Shown: in pieces, positions 9,701 through 20,644 of the stretch
How positions within the stretch are numbered: the first letter of the stretch is position 1
How the letters are laid out: every line of letters starts with the position of its first letter
Origin: Sedimentibacter acidaminivorans
Lineage (GTDB): Bacteria; Bacillota; Clostridia; Tissierellales; Sedimentibacteraceae
Assembly (NCBI RefSeq): GCF_017873955.1
Contig: NZ_JAGGKS010000006.1
Coordinates: forward strand, 62,001-126,000
DNA length: 64,000 nucleotides
Reading direction: 5' to 3'
Program-made: the position numbers and the translations under genes
Notes under the pieces: model-generated
The model's database searches: none
What the model saw: the letters and a program-made list of their open reading frames with translations, nothing else
What the model was told of the DNA's origin: nothing

Positions 9701-10034
9701 TTAAATCACCCTTAAATAAATTATTTCTTTTTATTAATTTAATAAATGATTTTAATAGATTCTTATAATCAGATTCAGATGCATTAACTCTTGCCATAAA
9801 AATAATATCATATCCTTCTTTTAGTTTGCACTCATTTAATCTTACTATTTCTTTAAGTCTTCTTCGTATAATATTTCTAGTTACTGCTTTTTTTATTTTT
9901 TTAGCAGCAGTAAAGCCATACCTGTTATAACCGTAATTATTTTTTTTAATAAAAATTACAAGATTATAATCAGAAACAGAATTTTTAGAATTATATACTG
10001 ACTTATATTCAATATTTTTTTTTATTATTATCAT
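9693..10034 (-). CDS. rnpA: Ribonuclease P protein component
   Basis: This 113-residue basic protein has the RnpA signature region [20 protein letters not shown] (about residues 47-66). It is the protein cofactor of RNase P, which removes 5' leaders from pre-tRNA. It follows rpmH by 52 bp, with a hairpin between them that may reduce read-through. The start [14 protein letters not shown] is preceded by TTAGGTAG. Confidence 0.95.
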   Translation of the reverse strand: MIIIKKNIEYKSVYNSKNSVSDYNLVIFIKKNNYGYNRYGFTAAKKIKKAVTRNIIRRRLKEIVRLNECKLKEGYDIIFMARVNASESDYKNLLKSFIKLIKRNNLFKGDLNK

Positions 10035-10068
10035 ATTTGCTACCTAAAATCTTTCCTTGATGGAATAA

Positions 10069-10088
10069 AAGGCCACTTAAGCGGCCTT
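10069..10088 (-). terminator. Attenuating hairpin between rpmH and rnpA
   Basis: On the minus strand AAGGCC and GGCCTT pair around an 8-nt loop and are followed by TTTATTCC. The weak T tract and the operon context suggest partial termination, which would set ribosomal protein L34 synthesis above RnpA. Confidence 0.65.
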
Positions 10089-10221
10089 ATGCTGACAATC
10101 TTTTTCTACCTTTATCTCTTCTTCTCTTCAAAACATTTCTACCAGATTTAGTACTCATTCTTTTAGTAAATCCGTGTTCTTTGCTTCTCTGTCTTCTTTT
10201 AGGCTGATAAGTCATTTTCAT
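10087..10221 (-). CDS. rpmH: 50S ribosomal protein L34
   Basis: This is the 44-residue L34, [18 protein letters not shown] to the KRLSA end, with the typical [15 protein letters not shown] core. An in-frame upstream ATG would add 19 residues. The true start is at 10219-10221, because AAGGAGGTG lies just upstream of it and L34 proteins begin here. It is the first gene of the leftward rpmH-rnpA-yidD-yidC-khpB operon. Confidence 0.95.
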   Translation of the reverse strand: MKMTYQPKRRQRSKEHGFTKRMSTKSGRNVLKRRRDKGRKRLSA

Positions 10222-10287
10222 TATAAAAACACCTCCTTGTATAGCAGATATATATATTAATATCTTAATTTTTTTCATATGATTAAA

Positions 10288-10316
10288 ATTATAATATTTT
10301 TAATTACCTATGTCAA
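10288..10316 (-). promoter_or_regulatory. SigA promoter of the rpmH operon
   Basis: On the minus strand TTGACA (10311-10316) and TATAAT (10288-10293) are consensus hexamers separated by exactly 17 bp, 67 bp upstream of rpmH. It faces away from dnaA. Confidence 0.88.
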
Positions 10317-10637
10317 GCATATTAAATGTTACAAAAATATTATAGCTATTGTAATATACTACATTTTTATATATTTTGCAAATATTTTTTAAAAAAAATA
10401 AAATTAATTTGAAATTGTGGATAAAAAATGCTAATATAATATGAGTTGTGGATAACTTTTTAGATTCTAACTATTTATGGACAACTTATTTGTAAAAAAA
10501 TACTTTTGTTAAAAAAACAATATATAAACTGTTTATAACATGTATCAACAACTGTTTATATGTTAATTATTCAAATAGATTGTAACTTTTTATCAACAGC
10601 CTTGGGATTTCTTTATAAACAATTGGGGAGGAATAAT
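10317..10637 (+). promoter_or_regulatory. oriC part 1: DnaA boxes and dnaA promoter
   Basis: Two perfect DnaA boxes (TGTGGATAA, the complement of TTATCCACA) lie at 10416-10424 and 10447-10455. Near matches are TATGGACAA (10476-10484) and TTATCAACA (10590-10598), with further GTATCAACA and TGTTTATAA-like copies at 10520-10560. A likely dnaA promoter is TTGAAA (10409-10414), a 17-bp spacer and TAATAT (10432-10437). The first DnaA box falls inside the spacer, which fits DnaA autorepression. The dnaA transcript therefore has a leader of about 190 nt containing several boxes. Confidence 0.8.
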
Positions 10638-11966
10638 ATGAATTTTGAAGAACTATGGAATAAGGTATTAGATATTGTAAAAGAAGACACAAATCAAGTT
10701 AGTTTCAATACTTGGTTTAAACCTCTTAAAATAGTAGCCTATAAAGAAAATACTATATATTTAGAAACAGCAGATGATTTTTTAAGAAATACACTAAAAA
10801 AGAGGCATTATAACTTTTTAAAAAATGCATTTATTTATGTTTTAAAGAAAGAAACTGAGTTAATTTTCACTATTCCAGGAGAAAATATTGATAAAGATGA
10901 AAATAAAAAAACAAACAATTCACTAGAAGAAGATAATGAAGATCCAAATAGAAAGCTTAATCCTAAATATAAATTTGATAATTTTATAATAGGTAATAGT
11001 AACCGTTTTGCTCATGCAGCATCCTTAGCTGTTGCTGAAGCACCATCGACTGCATATAATCCTTTATTTTTATATGGTGGAGTTGGACTTGGAAAAACAC
11101 ACCTTATGCATGCAATTGGACATTATATTTTAGATAATAATCCTGATGCATCTGTCTTATATGTTACGTCAGAAAAATTTACAAATGATTTAATAAATTC
11201 TATTAAAGACGGTACAAACGCAGATTTCAGAAACACTTATAGAAAAATTGATGTATTATTAGTAGATGATATACAGTTTATTGCAGGAAAAGAAAGTACA
11301 CAAGAAGAATTCTTTCATACTTTTAATACTTTACATGAAGCTAACAAACAAATAATTGTATCTAGTGATAATCCACCAAGTGACATACCTACACTAGAAG
11401 ATAGACTTCGCTCCCGCTTTGAATGGGGTTTAATAGCTGATATTCAACCACCAGATTACGAAACAAGAATTGCAATACTCAGAAAAAAAGCTGAGGCAGA
11501 AAACTATGACGTTCCAGATGAAGTAATAACTTATATAGCTCAAAATATTCAATCAAATATTAGAAAGCTTGAAGGCGCATTAATAAGAATTTTTGCATAT
11601 TCTTCATTAACAAATAAAAAAGAAGTTTCCCTTGAACTTGCACAAGAAGCATTAAAACATCTAATCTCTACAAATAAAAAAATAACATTAAAAGACATTA
11701 AAGAAGTTGTTGCAAACTACTATAATATATCTGTTGAAGATTTAGTATCTAAAAAGAAAACAAAAAATATAGCTTTTCCTAGACAAGTCGCAATGTTTAT
11801 CTCTAGAAAACTTACAGACTACTCACTCCCTAAATTAGGAGAAGAGTTTGGAGGAAGGGATCACTCAACAGTTTTACATGCTTTTAATAAAATAGAAAAA
11901 GATACAGAAAATAATCAAGAAGTTAAGAAAAATGTTGATGATATTATTTCAATGTTAAATAATTAG
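10638..11966 (+). CDS. dnaA: Chromosomal replication initiator protein DnaA
   Basis: This 442-residue initiator has an N-terminal DnaB-interaction domain, a charged linker (about 80-110) and an AAA+ domain with Walker A GGVGLGKT at 147-154 and LLVDDIQF Walker B. The C-terminal DNA-binding domain carries the signature [15 protein letters not shown]. It binds TTATCCACA boxes and opens oriC. I chose the ATG at 10638 ([10 protein letters not shown]) because GGGGAGGAATA precedes it and DnaA proteins start there. An in-frame ATG at 10560 would add 26 unrelated residues and has no ribosome site. Confidence 0.97.
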   Translation: MNFEELWNKVLDIVKEDTNQVSFNTWFKPLKIVAYKENTIYLETADDFLRNTLKKRHYNFLKNAFIYVLKKETELIFTIPGENIDKDENKKTNNSLEEDNEDPNRKLNPKYKFDNFIIGNSNRFAHAASLAVAEAPSTAYNPLFLYGGVGLGKTHLMHAIGHYILDNNPDASVLYVTSEKFTNDLINSIKDGTNADFRNTYRKIDVLLVDDIQFIAGKESTQEEFFHTFNTLHEANKQIIVSSDNPPSDIPTLEDRLRSRFEWGLIADIQPPDYETRIAILRKKAEAENYDVPDEVITYIAQNIQSNIRKLEGALIRIFAYSSLTNKKEVSLELAQEALKHLISTNKKITLKDIKEVVANYYNISVEDLVSKKKTKNIAFPRQVAMFISRKLTDYSLPKLGEEFGGRDHSTVLHAFNKIEKDTENNQEVKKNVDDIISMLNN

Positions 11967-12230
11967 AAATTAATATATAAATCTATAAAGTATGTATGTT
12001 AATAAAGTGTTAAAACCTGTTTACAATTTTATTCATAAAAAAAATCTATTAAGAGAAAACTATAATTCATCAACAACTATATTTTTTATTAATTATCTAA
12101 ATACAAACGATAAAACTTGTTTTCAACAAATTAACAAACACTACTATTATTACTAATAAATATTTTATATATTATTAATAACCTTTCCTCTTTTAAAAAT
12201 TGTTAATATAAATTATTCAAGGAGAATAAA
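11967..12230 (+). other. oriC part 2: dnaA-dnaN intergenic AT-rich unwinding region
   Basis: This 264-bp region is almost pure A+T between 12141 and 12215, including a TACTATTATTACTAATAAA run resembling DnaA-trio repeats. Degenerate box-like words (TCATCAACA near 12067, TTTTCAACA near 12120) occur upstream. In Firmicutes the DNA unwinding element commonly lies here, downstream of dnaA, making a bipartite origin with the boxes upstream of dnaA. The assignment is by position and composition. The dnaN ribosome site AAGGAGAATAAA closes the region. Confidence 0.6.
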
Positions 12231-13331
12231 ATGAAATTTAAAATAAATCAAAATGAATTATATAAGTCAATAAATATAGTACAAAAAGCTGTTTCTTCAA
12301 GAACTACAATGCCAATTTTATCGGGAATTTTAATCGAAGCAAGTAATAATAAGTTAATATTAACAGCTACAGATTTAGAACTTGGAATAAAAACATATTC
12401 AGATTGTGAAGTAATAGAAGAAGGCTCTATAGTTGTTCATTCAAAATTATTAGGAGATTTCATTAGAAAATTACCTTCTAATACTACTGTAAATATAGAA
12501 ATCACAAATAATAATAGTATAGAAATTAAATGTTTAAATTCAGAATTTAATATATTAGGTAACTCAGGATCTGAATATCCTGACAGTACTTTTGATAATC
12601 AAGGTATATCCTTTGAAATAAAATCAGAATCATTAAGAAATTCAATAAAATATACTCACTTTGCAGCTGCTCAAGATAATATAAAACCAATTTTTACAGG
12701 TTGTTTAATTGAAATAAAAAATAAAATATGTACATTTGTAGCATTAGATGGTTTTAGGATGGCAATAAAAAAAGATATAATAGATTATGATGGAGAAATT
12801 TCTGCTGTTGTACCTTCAAAGACATTACTTGAAATATTAAGAATTTTAGAAGAAAACAAAGGTTATACTAAAATAACAATATCAGATAGTCATATTTCAT
12901 TTAAAATAGAAAATACAACTATAATATCAAATTTACTAGAAGGAAAATTTATTGATTATGAAGGTATATTAAAAGATAATTACGTTTCAGTAATAAAAAT
13001 TGATAATTTTAACTTTAAAAATAGTATAGAAAGAGCTTCTCTACTTGCCAGAGAAGATAAAAATAATTTAATTATTTTAGATATAGTAGATAATAATATG
13101 CAAATTAATTCAGCTTCTGAATATGGAAATGCTGAAGAAAATATAGATGTAGAAAAAGATGGAGAAAATATTAAAATTGGATTTAATTCTAAATATGTTT
13201 TAGATGTTTTAAAAGTAATTGATAGTCAATATATAACTATGAACTTAATTGGGAAAAATAATCCTTGTTTTATAAAAGAAAAGGGAAATGATAAATATAT
13301 ATATATGATTTTACCTGTAAGAATTAGTTAA
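12231..13331 (+). CDS. dnaN: DNA polymerase III beta sliding clamp
   Basis: This 366-residue protein has the three-domain beta clamp architecture. The N-terminus MKFKINQNELYKSINIVQKAVSSRTTMPILSG-type motif and the C-terminal YIYMILPVRIS end are diagnostic. It forms the ring that tethers polymerase III to DNA. It follows dnaA as in nearly all bacteria, with a strong ribosome site. Confidence 0.96.
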   Translation: MKFKINQNELYKSINIVQKAVSSRTTMPILSGILIEASNNKLILTATDLELGIKTYSDCEVIEEGSIVVHSKLLGDFIRKLPSNTTVNIEITNNNSIEIKCLNSEFNILGNSGSEYPDSTFDNQGISFEIKSESLRNSIKYTHFAAAQDNIKPIFTGCLIEIKNKICTFVALDGFRMAIKKDIIDYDGEISAVVPSKTLLEILRILEENKGYTKITISDSHISFKIENTTIISNLLEGKFIDYEGILKDNYVSVIKIDNFNFKNSIERASLLAREDKNNLIILDIVDNNMQINSASEYGNAEENIDVEKDGENIKIGFNSKYVLDVLKVIDSQYITMNLIGKNNPCFIKEKGNDKYIYMILPVRIS

Positions 13332-13351
13332 TTAAAAAAATGGGAGGTAAA

Positions 13352-13582
13352 ATGGAAAAAATATACATTAATACAGATTATATAAAACTTGATCAATTTT
13401 TAAAGTATGTAAATGTTGTTGAAGGAGGCGGAATGGCTAAATTTGTAATTTTAGAAGGCTTAGTTAAAGTTAATGGAGAAATAGAATTACAAAGAGGAAA
13501 AAAATTAAAAAATGGTTATAAAGTTGAATTTAATAATGAAAAATATTTAATTTTAAATGAGGAACAAATTGATAGTAAATAA
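13352..13582 (+). CDS. yaaA: S4-domain RNA-binding protein (YaaA/RlbA-like)
   Basis: This 76-residue protein is a single S4 RNA-binding domain (INTDYIKLDQFLKYVNVVEG, then AKFVILEGLVKVNGE). It is the small S4 protein found between dnaN and recF in Firmicutes, and its exact RNA partner is not settled. An ATG at 13340 would add MGGK, but those codons are the ribosome site GGGAGGT itself, so the start at 13352 is preferred. The end overlaps recF. Confidence 0.9.
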   Translation: MEKIYINTDYIKLDQFLKYVNVVEGGGMAKFVILEGLVKVNGEIELQRGKKLKNGYKVEFNNEKYLILNEEQIDSK

Positions 13583-14690
13583 TTTGAAAATCAAAAATTA
13601 TAGAAATTTTAAAGAAGTTGATTTAAAATTAATAAATAGCTTAAATATTTTTATTGGAGATAATGGACAAGGAAAAACAAATTTATTAGAATCAATATAT
13701 TTATGTTCTATTGGAAGAACATTTAGGCTTAATAGTGAAGATGAATTAATTAATTTTAACGAAAATAAATGTACAATAGAGTTGTTATTAGATAAAAATA
13801 AATATAAAATAAATATAGAATTATTTTTAGAAAAAGGAAAAAGAAAACAAGTAAAAATTAATAAAGTTAAACTAGATAAAACAGGGGAAATGATAGGTGT
13901 ATTAAATAATGTCATTTTTACCCCTGATGATATGAAAATAATCAAAGGAAGTCCAATAGAAAGAAGAAAATTCATAAATATAGATATTTCTCAAATTAAG
14001 CCTAAATACAAGTATTTGCTTAATAAATATAAAAAAATTATAACTCAAAGAAATAATATTTTAAAAAATTACTATACAAATAAAGAAAATAAGGATATTA
14101 TAGATATTTGGAATAATTATTTAATAGATATAGGGACAGAATTAATATGGTATAGAAATGAATATATAAATAGCTTAAAAAAATATGCTGTAGATATATA
14201 TTCAGACATTTCTGGAAATAAAGAGATATTTGATTTAAAGTATAAATGCAACATTGGAAATATATGTGATATGGATAAAGAATCTATTAAAAATATTTTT
14301 CATCAAAAAATAAATAAAAATATTGATAACGAAATACAAAAAAACACATCAATGTATGGACCTCATAAAGATGATTTAATTATAAGCCTTAACAATAAAG
14401 AGTGTAAATATTTTGGTTCGCAGGGACAACAACGTTCAGCTATACTAGCATTGAAGTTAGGGGAAATAGAAATAATTAAAGATGAAATTGGTGAATATCC
14501 CATATTATTATTAGATGATGTTTTATCAGAGTTAGATAATAAGAGAAAGGGATTTTTAATAAATTATATAAAGAACATACAAACTGTAATAACTACAACA
14601 GATGACAATGACCTAATAAACTTAACAAAAGATTTCGATAAAAAAATATTTTACATAAATGATGGAAAAATTGGAAATATTACAAATTAG
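13569..14690 (+). CDS. recF: DNA replication/repair protein RecF
   Basis: This is an SMC-like ABC ATPase of about 373 residues with Walker A GDNGQGKTN near residue 30, the signature region SQGQQRSAILALK and Walker B LLLDDVLSELD. RecF binds ssDNA gaps and, with RecO and RecR, loads RecA. The TTG at 13569 gives the family-like start M-IVNNLKIKNYRNF and has AGGA five bases upstream. An ATG at 13557 is possible (four extra residues) but has no ribosome site. It overlaps the S4 gene by 14 bp and ends 11 bp before gyrB. Confidence 0.94.
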   Translation: MIVNNLKIKNYRNFKEVDLKLINSLNIFIGDNGQGKTNLLESIYLCSIGRTFRLNSEDELINFNENKCTIELLLDKNKYKINIELFLEKGKRKQVKINKVKLDKTGEMIGVLNNVIFTPDDMKIIKGSPIERRKFINIDISQIKPKYKYLLNKYKKIITQRNNILKNYYTNKENKDIIDIWNNYLIDIGTELIWYRNEYINSLKKYAVDIYSDISGNKEIFDLKYKCNIGNICDMDKESIKNIFHQKINKNIDNEIQKNTSMYGPHKDDLIISLNNKECKYFGSQGQQRSAILALKLGEIEIIKDEIGEYPILLLDDVLSELDNKRKGFLINYIKNIQTVITTTDDNDLINLTKDFDKKIFYINDGKIGNITN

Positions 14691-14701
14691 AGGTGTATTA
14701 A

Positions 14702-16615
<1,914 letters not shown>

Positions 16616-16652
16616 TAAATAACATATTTTTTGATAATAGTTTTCGGAGGTT

Positions 16653-19121
16653 ATGATGAGTGAAATTGATAATAACGATAAGGTTTTAATGACCGATATA
16701 AGCGGTGAAATGAGAAAATCTTATCTTGACTATGCTATGACTGTAATTGTCAGCAGAGCATTACCAGATGTAAGAGATGGATTAAAACCTGTACATAGAA
16801 GAATACTTTATTCTGCAAGTGACTTAGGCCTTTCACCAGATAAACCACATAAGAAAAGTGCTCGTATCGTAGGGGACGTACTAGGTAAGTATCACCCACA
16901 CGGTGATACAGCAGTTTATGATGCAATGGTAAGATTGGCACAAGATTTCTCAATGAGATATCCACTTATTGATGGACATGGAAATTTTGGTTCTGTTGAT
17001 GGCGATGGAGCAGCTGCAATGAGGTATACAGAAGCTAGAATGTCTAAAATGGCAATGGAGCTTCTAAAGGATTTTGGAAAGGATACAGTTGATTTTAGAC
17101 CAAACTTTGATGAGACATTAAAAGAACCAGTTGTTTTACCAAGCAGATTTCCAAATTTATTGGTAAATGGTTCATCAGGAATAGCGGTAGGTATGGCTAG
17201 TTCTATTCCACCACAAAATTTAGGTGAAGTAATAAATGGAACAATAGCATATATAGATAATCCAGACATAGATATACCAGGACTTATGAAGTACATAAAA
17301 GGACCAGATTTTCCTACAGGTTCTATAATAGTTGGTAGAGAAAATATTAAAAATGCCTATATGACAGGTAGAGGTTTTGTAAAAGTAAAATCAAGAGTTG
17401 AAATAGAAGAAATTAAAAATAATAAAAGTAGAATTATAGTTTCTGAAATACCTTATCAAGTAAATAAAGCTAGATTAATTGAAAAAATAGCTGAACTTGT
17501 TAAAGATAAAAGAATTGAAGGAATTTCTGATTTAAGAGATGAAAGCGATAGAAAAGGTATGAGGATTGTAGTTGAGATTAAAAGAGATTATAATCCAAAT
17601 GTTGTACTTAACAATTTATATAAACATACTCAACTCCAAGATAATTTCAGTATTATTATGATAGCATTAGTTAATAATGAACCAAAAGTTTTAAATTTAA
17701 AAGAAATGATTCATTATTATGTATTACATCAGAGAGAAATTATTGTAAGAAGAACTCAATATGATTTAAACAAGGCTGAAGCAAGAGCTCATATTGTTGA
17801 AGGTTTAAGAATTGCAATTGATAATATTGACGAAGTTATAAGAATAATTAGATCATCATATGATGATGCCGAAATGCGTTTGATGGAAAGATTTAATTTA
17901 TCTGAAATTCAAGCTAGGGCAATAATTGATATGAGACTTAGACGATTACAGGGTCTTGAAAGTGAAAAACTTGATTTAGAGTATGAAGAATTAATAAAAA
18001 TGATAAATAAATTTAAGGAAATATTATCAAATCAATTTTTAGTAGATCAAATAATAAAAGATGAATTAAAAGAAATTAAAAATACATACTATGATGAGAG
18101 AAGAACAGAAATAATACATGATGAAGGCGAAATAAATGTTGAAGATTTAATAGAAGAAGAAAATGTTGCTATAACTTTAACTAATTATGGATATATAAAA
18201 AGATTGCCAGAAGATACATATAAAGCACAAAAACGTGGTGGAAAAGGAATAACAGCACTAACAACTAGAGAAGAAGATTTTGTTAAAGATTTATTCATTA
18301 CCTCAACTCATGATTATTTAATGTTTTTAACTAACAAAGGAAAAGTTTATAGAATAAAAGCATATGAGGTGCCTGAAGCAAGAAGACAAGCAAAGGGTAC
18401 AGCAGCTATTAATCTTATAAATATAGATAGTGATGAAAAAATAAGAGCAATAATTCCTATTAGAGATTTTAATAATGAGGAAGAATATCTAATTTTAGCA
18501 ACTAAAAAAGGAATTATTAAAAAAACTAAACTTAGTGATTTTGACACATCAAGAAAATCTGGACTTGTTGCGATTAAAATAGCAGAAGATGATGAGTTAA
18601 TTAGCGTAAATAGAACAGATGGGACTAAAGATATATTTATTGTAACCAAAAATGGAAAAGGTATAAAATTCAGTGAAAGTGATGTAAGAGAAACTGGTAG
18701 AAATACAATGGGCGTAAAAGCTATAACTAAATCAGAAGACGATGAGTTAGTAGCAATGAGCATTCTTACAAAAGATGATGAAGATAAATTAATATTGACT
18801 ATAACAGAAAATGGTTATAGTAAAATAACTTTATCAAAAGAATACAGGTGCCAAAACAGAGGTGGTAGAGGTATGAAAGCCCATACAATTAATGAAAAAA
18901 CAGGTAATATAGCTGGTTCATTGATAGTAAATAAAGATGATGACCTTATGATTTTAAGTTCAAGCGGATCAATTATTAGAATGCATTCTTCGAATATTTC
19001 TAGGATGGGAAGAGATACTCAAGGAGTAAAAGCTATGAGATTAAATGAAGGGAATAAAGTTGTTTCAATTGCTAAGATAATAGCAGATGAGGATGAAATT
19101 CAAACAGAAGAAGAATATTAA
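16653..19121 (+). CDS. gyrA: DNA gyrase subunit A
   Basis: This 822-residue protein has the winged-helix cleavage domain with catalytic Tyr125 in [10 protein letters not shown]. The quinolone-resistance region [18 protein letters not shown] shows wild-type-like T and D at the key positions. A C-terminal six-blade beta-pinwheel with the GyrA-box-like [10 protein letters not shown] follows. The ribosome site CGGAGG precedes two overlapping ATGs (16653 and 16656). It ends in an acidic tail. The sigma-factor module follows after 17 bp and may be co-transcribed. Confidence 0.97.
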   Translation: MMSEIDNNDKVLMTDISGEMRKSYLDYAMTVIVSRALPDVRDGLKPVHRRILYSASDLGLSPDKPHKKSARIVGDVLGKYHPHGDTAVYDAMVRLAQDFSMRYPLIDGHGNFGSVDGDGAAAMRYTEARMSKMAMELLKDFGKDTVDFRPNFDETLKEPVVLPSRFPNLLVNGSSGIAVGMASSIPPQNLGEVINGTIAYIDNPDIDIPGLMKYIKGPDFPTGSIIVGRENIKNAYMTGRGFVKVKSRVEIEEIKNNKSRIIVSEIPYQVNKARLIEKIAELVKDKRIEGISDLRDESDRKGMRIVVEIKRDYNPNVVLNNLYKHTQLQDNFSIIMIALVNNEPKVLNLKEMIHYYVLHQREIIVRRTQYDLNKAEARAHIVEGLRIAIDNIDEVIRIIRSSYDDAEMRLMERFNLSEIQARAIIDMRLRRLQGLESEKLDLEYEELIKMINKFKEILSNQFLVDQIIKDELKEIKNTYYDERRTEIIHDEGEINVEDLIEEENVAITLTNYGYIKRLPEDTYKAQKRGGKGITALTTREEDFVKDLFITSTHDYLMFLTNKGKVYRIKAYEVPEARRQAKGTAAINLINIDSDEKIRAIIPIRDFNNEEEYLILATKKGIIKKTKLSDFDTSRKSGLVAIKIAEDDELISVNRTDGTKDIFIVTKNGKGIKFSESDVRETGRNTMGVKAITKSEDDELVAMSILTKDDEDKLILTITENGYSKITLSKEYRCQNRGGRGMKAHTINEKTGNIAGSLIVNKDDDLMILSSSGSIIRMHSSNISRMGRDTQGVKAMRLNEGNKVVSIAKIIADEDEIQTEEEY

Positions 19122-19138
19122 ATTGGAGGTTACAAAAA

Positions 19139-19453
19139 ATGTCATTAGATATAAAATATAGTAAAACTTCAGATAATAATTATTTAGAAATTAAACCAAT
19201 AGGAGAAGTAGATATTTCTACTTCTCCAGAATTTAAAAATAAAGTTATAGAATTAATTGAAAAAGAAAAGATTGATATTTCTATTAATGCTGATGAGTTA
19301 GAATATATAGATAGTACAGGTCTAGGTGTATTAATGGGTATTTTAATGAAAGTAAAAGAACATGGTTTATCAATACAAATTATAAACTTAAAACCAAATA
19401 TATATAAATTATTTGATATAACTGGTTTAAATAAAGTATTTAATATTAAATAA
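19139..19453 (+). CDS. rsbV: STAS-domain anti-sigma factor antagonist (RsbV-like)
   Basis: This 104-residue single STAS domain has the phosphorylatable serine motif YIDSTGLGVL with Ser59. RsbV/SpoIIAA proteins bind the anti-sigma factor and free the sigma factor when unphosphorylated. It is the first of three adjacent genes (antagonist, anti-sigma, sigma) placed after gyrA, the same place as the rsbV-rsbW-sigB group of Clostridioides difficile. It has the ribosome site TTGGAGGT. Confidence 0.85.
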   Translation: MSLDIKYSKTSDNNYLEIKPIGEVDISTSPEFKNKVIELIEKEKIDISINADELEYIDSTGLGVLMGILMKVKEHGLSIQIINLKPNIYKLFDITGLNKVFNIK

Positions 19454-19464
19454 GGGTGGTAAGT

Positions 19465-19842
19465 ATGGAAAATATAAAATTAGTAATACCTAAAAAATCC
19501 GAATATTTAAGTACTATAAGACTTACTACATCAGCTTTATCTAGCATTAATGGTTATAATTTAGATGATATAGATGATTTAAAAGTAATTTTATCAGAAA
19601 TTTGTATTTTTTTTATAAATAATGTTAAAAAAAATGAAAAACCTTTTGAAATTGAGTATTTTATTGAAGAAAATAAATTAAAAATAGAAGTATGTGATTT
19701 AAACGACGGTGAAATAACTGATGTTAGTAAAGAAAAAAGTGAAATGTGTATATTAATTATTGAGAGTCTAGCAGATAATTATATAGTAGATTTAAAAAAC
19801 AAGAAAATATGTTTTGAAAAAAAATGTATAGATATTGAATAG
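19465..19842 (+). CDS. rsbW: Degenerate RsbW-like anti-sigma factor
   Basis: This 125-residue protein has the size and fold pattern of a HATPase_c anti-sigma factor: PKKSEYLSTIRLTTSAL N-terminus, the DLKVILSEICIFFINN helix and IEYFIEENKLKIEVCD strands. The kinase signatures are not intact. The N-box asparagine after the glutamate (E-xxx-N) is replaced by Phe, the DxGxG motif reads DLNDG, and the GxGL motif reads SEMCILII. It probably binds the downstream sigma factor without ATP-dependent phosphorylation, which is inference. The ATG at 19465 is preferred over the GTG at 19456 because GGGTGG lies at the right distance. Confidence 0.7.
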   Translation: MENIKLVIPKKSEYLSTIRLTTSALSSINGYNLDDIDDLKVILSEICIFFINNVKKNEKPFEIEYFIEENKLKIEVCDLNDGEITDVSKEKSEMCILIIESLADNYIVDLKNKKICFEKKCIDIE

Positions 19843-19855
19843 GCGTTGGTAAACT

Positions 19856-20617
19856 ATGAATGATATTATGCAAAACTCAAAAAAAATAAAAAATCAAGAA
19901 TTGTTTTTAAAGTATGTAAAAACAAAAAATATTGAAATAAGAAATGAAATTTTTGATAAATATAAATATATGGCAGAAATAATTTCTAAAAAATATAATA
20001 ATAGGGGAATAGAATATGAAGATCTATATCAAATAGCATGTATGGGTTTAATTTATGCTATAGATAGATTTGATATATCAAAAGGTTATGAATTTACTAG
20101 CTTTGCAACACCTACTATTTTAGGAGAAATTAAAAAGTATTTTCGCGATAAGGGATGGGCAATAAAAGTACCAAGAAAAATACAAGAAGTATCAAAAAAG
20201 GTTAATGATTCAAATAATTATTTAAGTAATAAACTGCATAGAACTCCATCTATAAAAGAGATAGCTGAACATGTTAATTGTACTCAAGAAGAAGTATTAG
20301 AAGCTTTTGAAGCAGGCAAAATGTTTACCTCACAATCGTTAGATATTAAAATTGATACAAGTAGTGATGAAAGCGAAGCAACATTAATGGATTTAGTTGG
20401 AGTTGATGATAAATACTTTATACAAATTGAAAATGCAGATTTTATTAATAAATCTTTAAATAAATTAAATGAACTTGAAAGAGAAATAATTATCAATAGA
20501 TATTTTAATAATAAAACTCAAAGTGAAATAGCAAAGAAACTTAATATATCACAAATGACAGTATCAAGAGTAGAAAAAAAAACTTTGGATAAATTAAGAA
20601 TAGAAATTGATAAATAA
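19856..20617 (+). CDS. sigB: SigB/SigF-family RNA polymerase sigma factor
   Basis: This 253-residue sigma-70 family group 3 factor has region 2 (GIEYEDLYQIACMGLIYAI and TSFATPTILGEIKKYFRDKG), region 3 (VPRKIQEVSKKVND onward) and region 4 (LNELEREIIINRYFNNKTQSEIA, SQMTVSRVEKK). It is held by the preceding anti-sigma factor in the usual model. Position after gyrA favours general-stress SigB over the sporulation factor SigF, but SigF cannot be excluded from sequence alone. The ribosome site is weak (GGCGTTGGT). Confidence 0.85.
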   Translation: MNDIMQNSKKIKNQELFLKYVKTKNIEIRNEIFDKYKYMAEIISKKYNNRGIEYEDLYQIACMGLIYAIDRFDISKGYEFTSFATPTILGEIKKYFRDKGWAIKVPRKIQEVSKKVNDSNNYLSNKLHRTPSIKEIAEHVNCTQEEVLEAFEAGKMFTSQSLDIKIDTSSDESEATLMDLVGVDDKYFIQIENADFINKSLNKLNELEREIIINRYFNNKTQSEIAKKLNISQMTVSRVEKKTLDKLRIEIDK

Positions 20618-20644
20618 TAAAAAATATGCGTAGGAGGGTAAATA

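Noticed and set aside
13557-13571. ATG at 13557 as the recF start
   Set aside because: It has no ribosome site; the TTG at 13569 has AGGA at the right distance and gives the typical RecF N-terminus. The difference is only four residues.
16750-17296. Long antisense open reading frames inside gyrA (and similar ones in gyrB, hisD, dppC, lrgB and thlA)
   Set aside because: They lie opposite strongly conserved genes, have no ribosome sites and encode low-complexity shadows of the sense codons.
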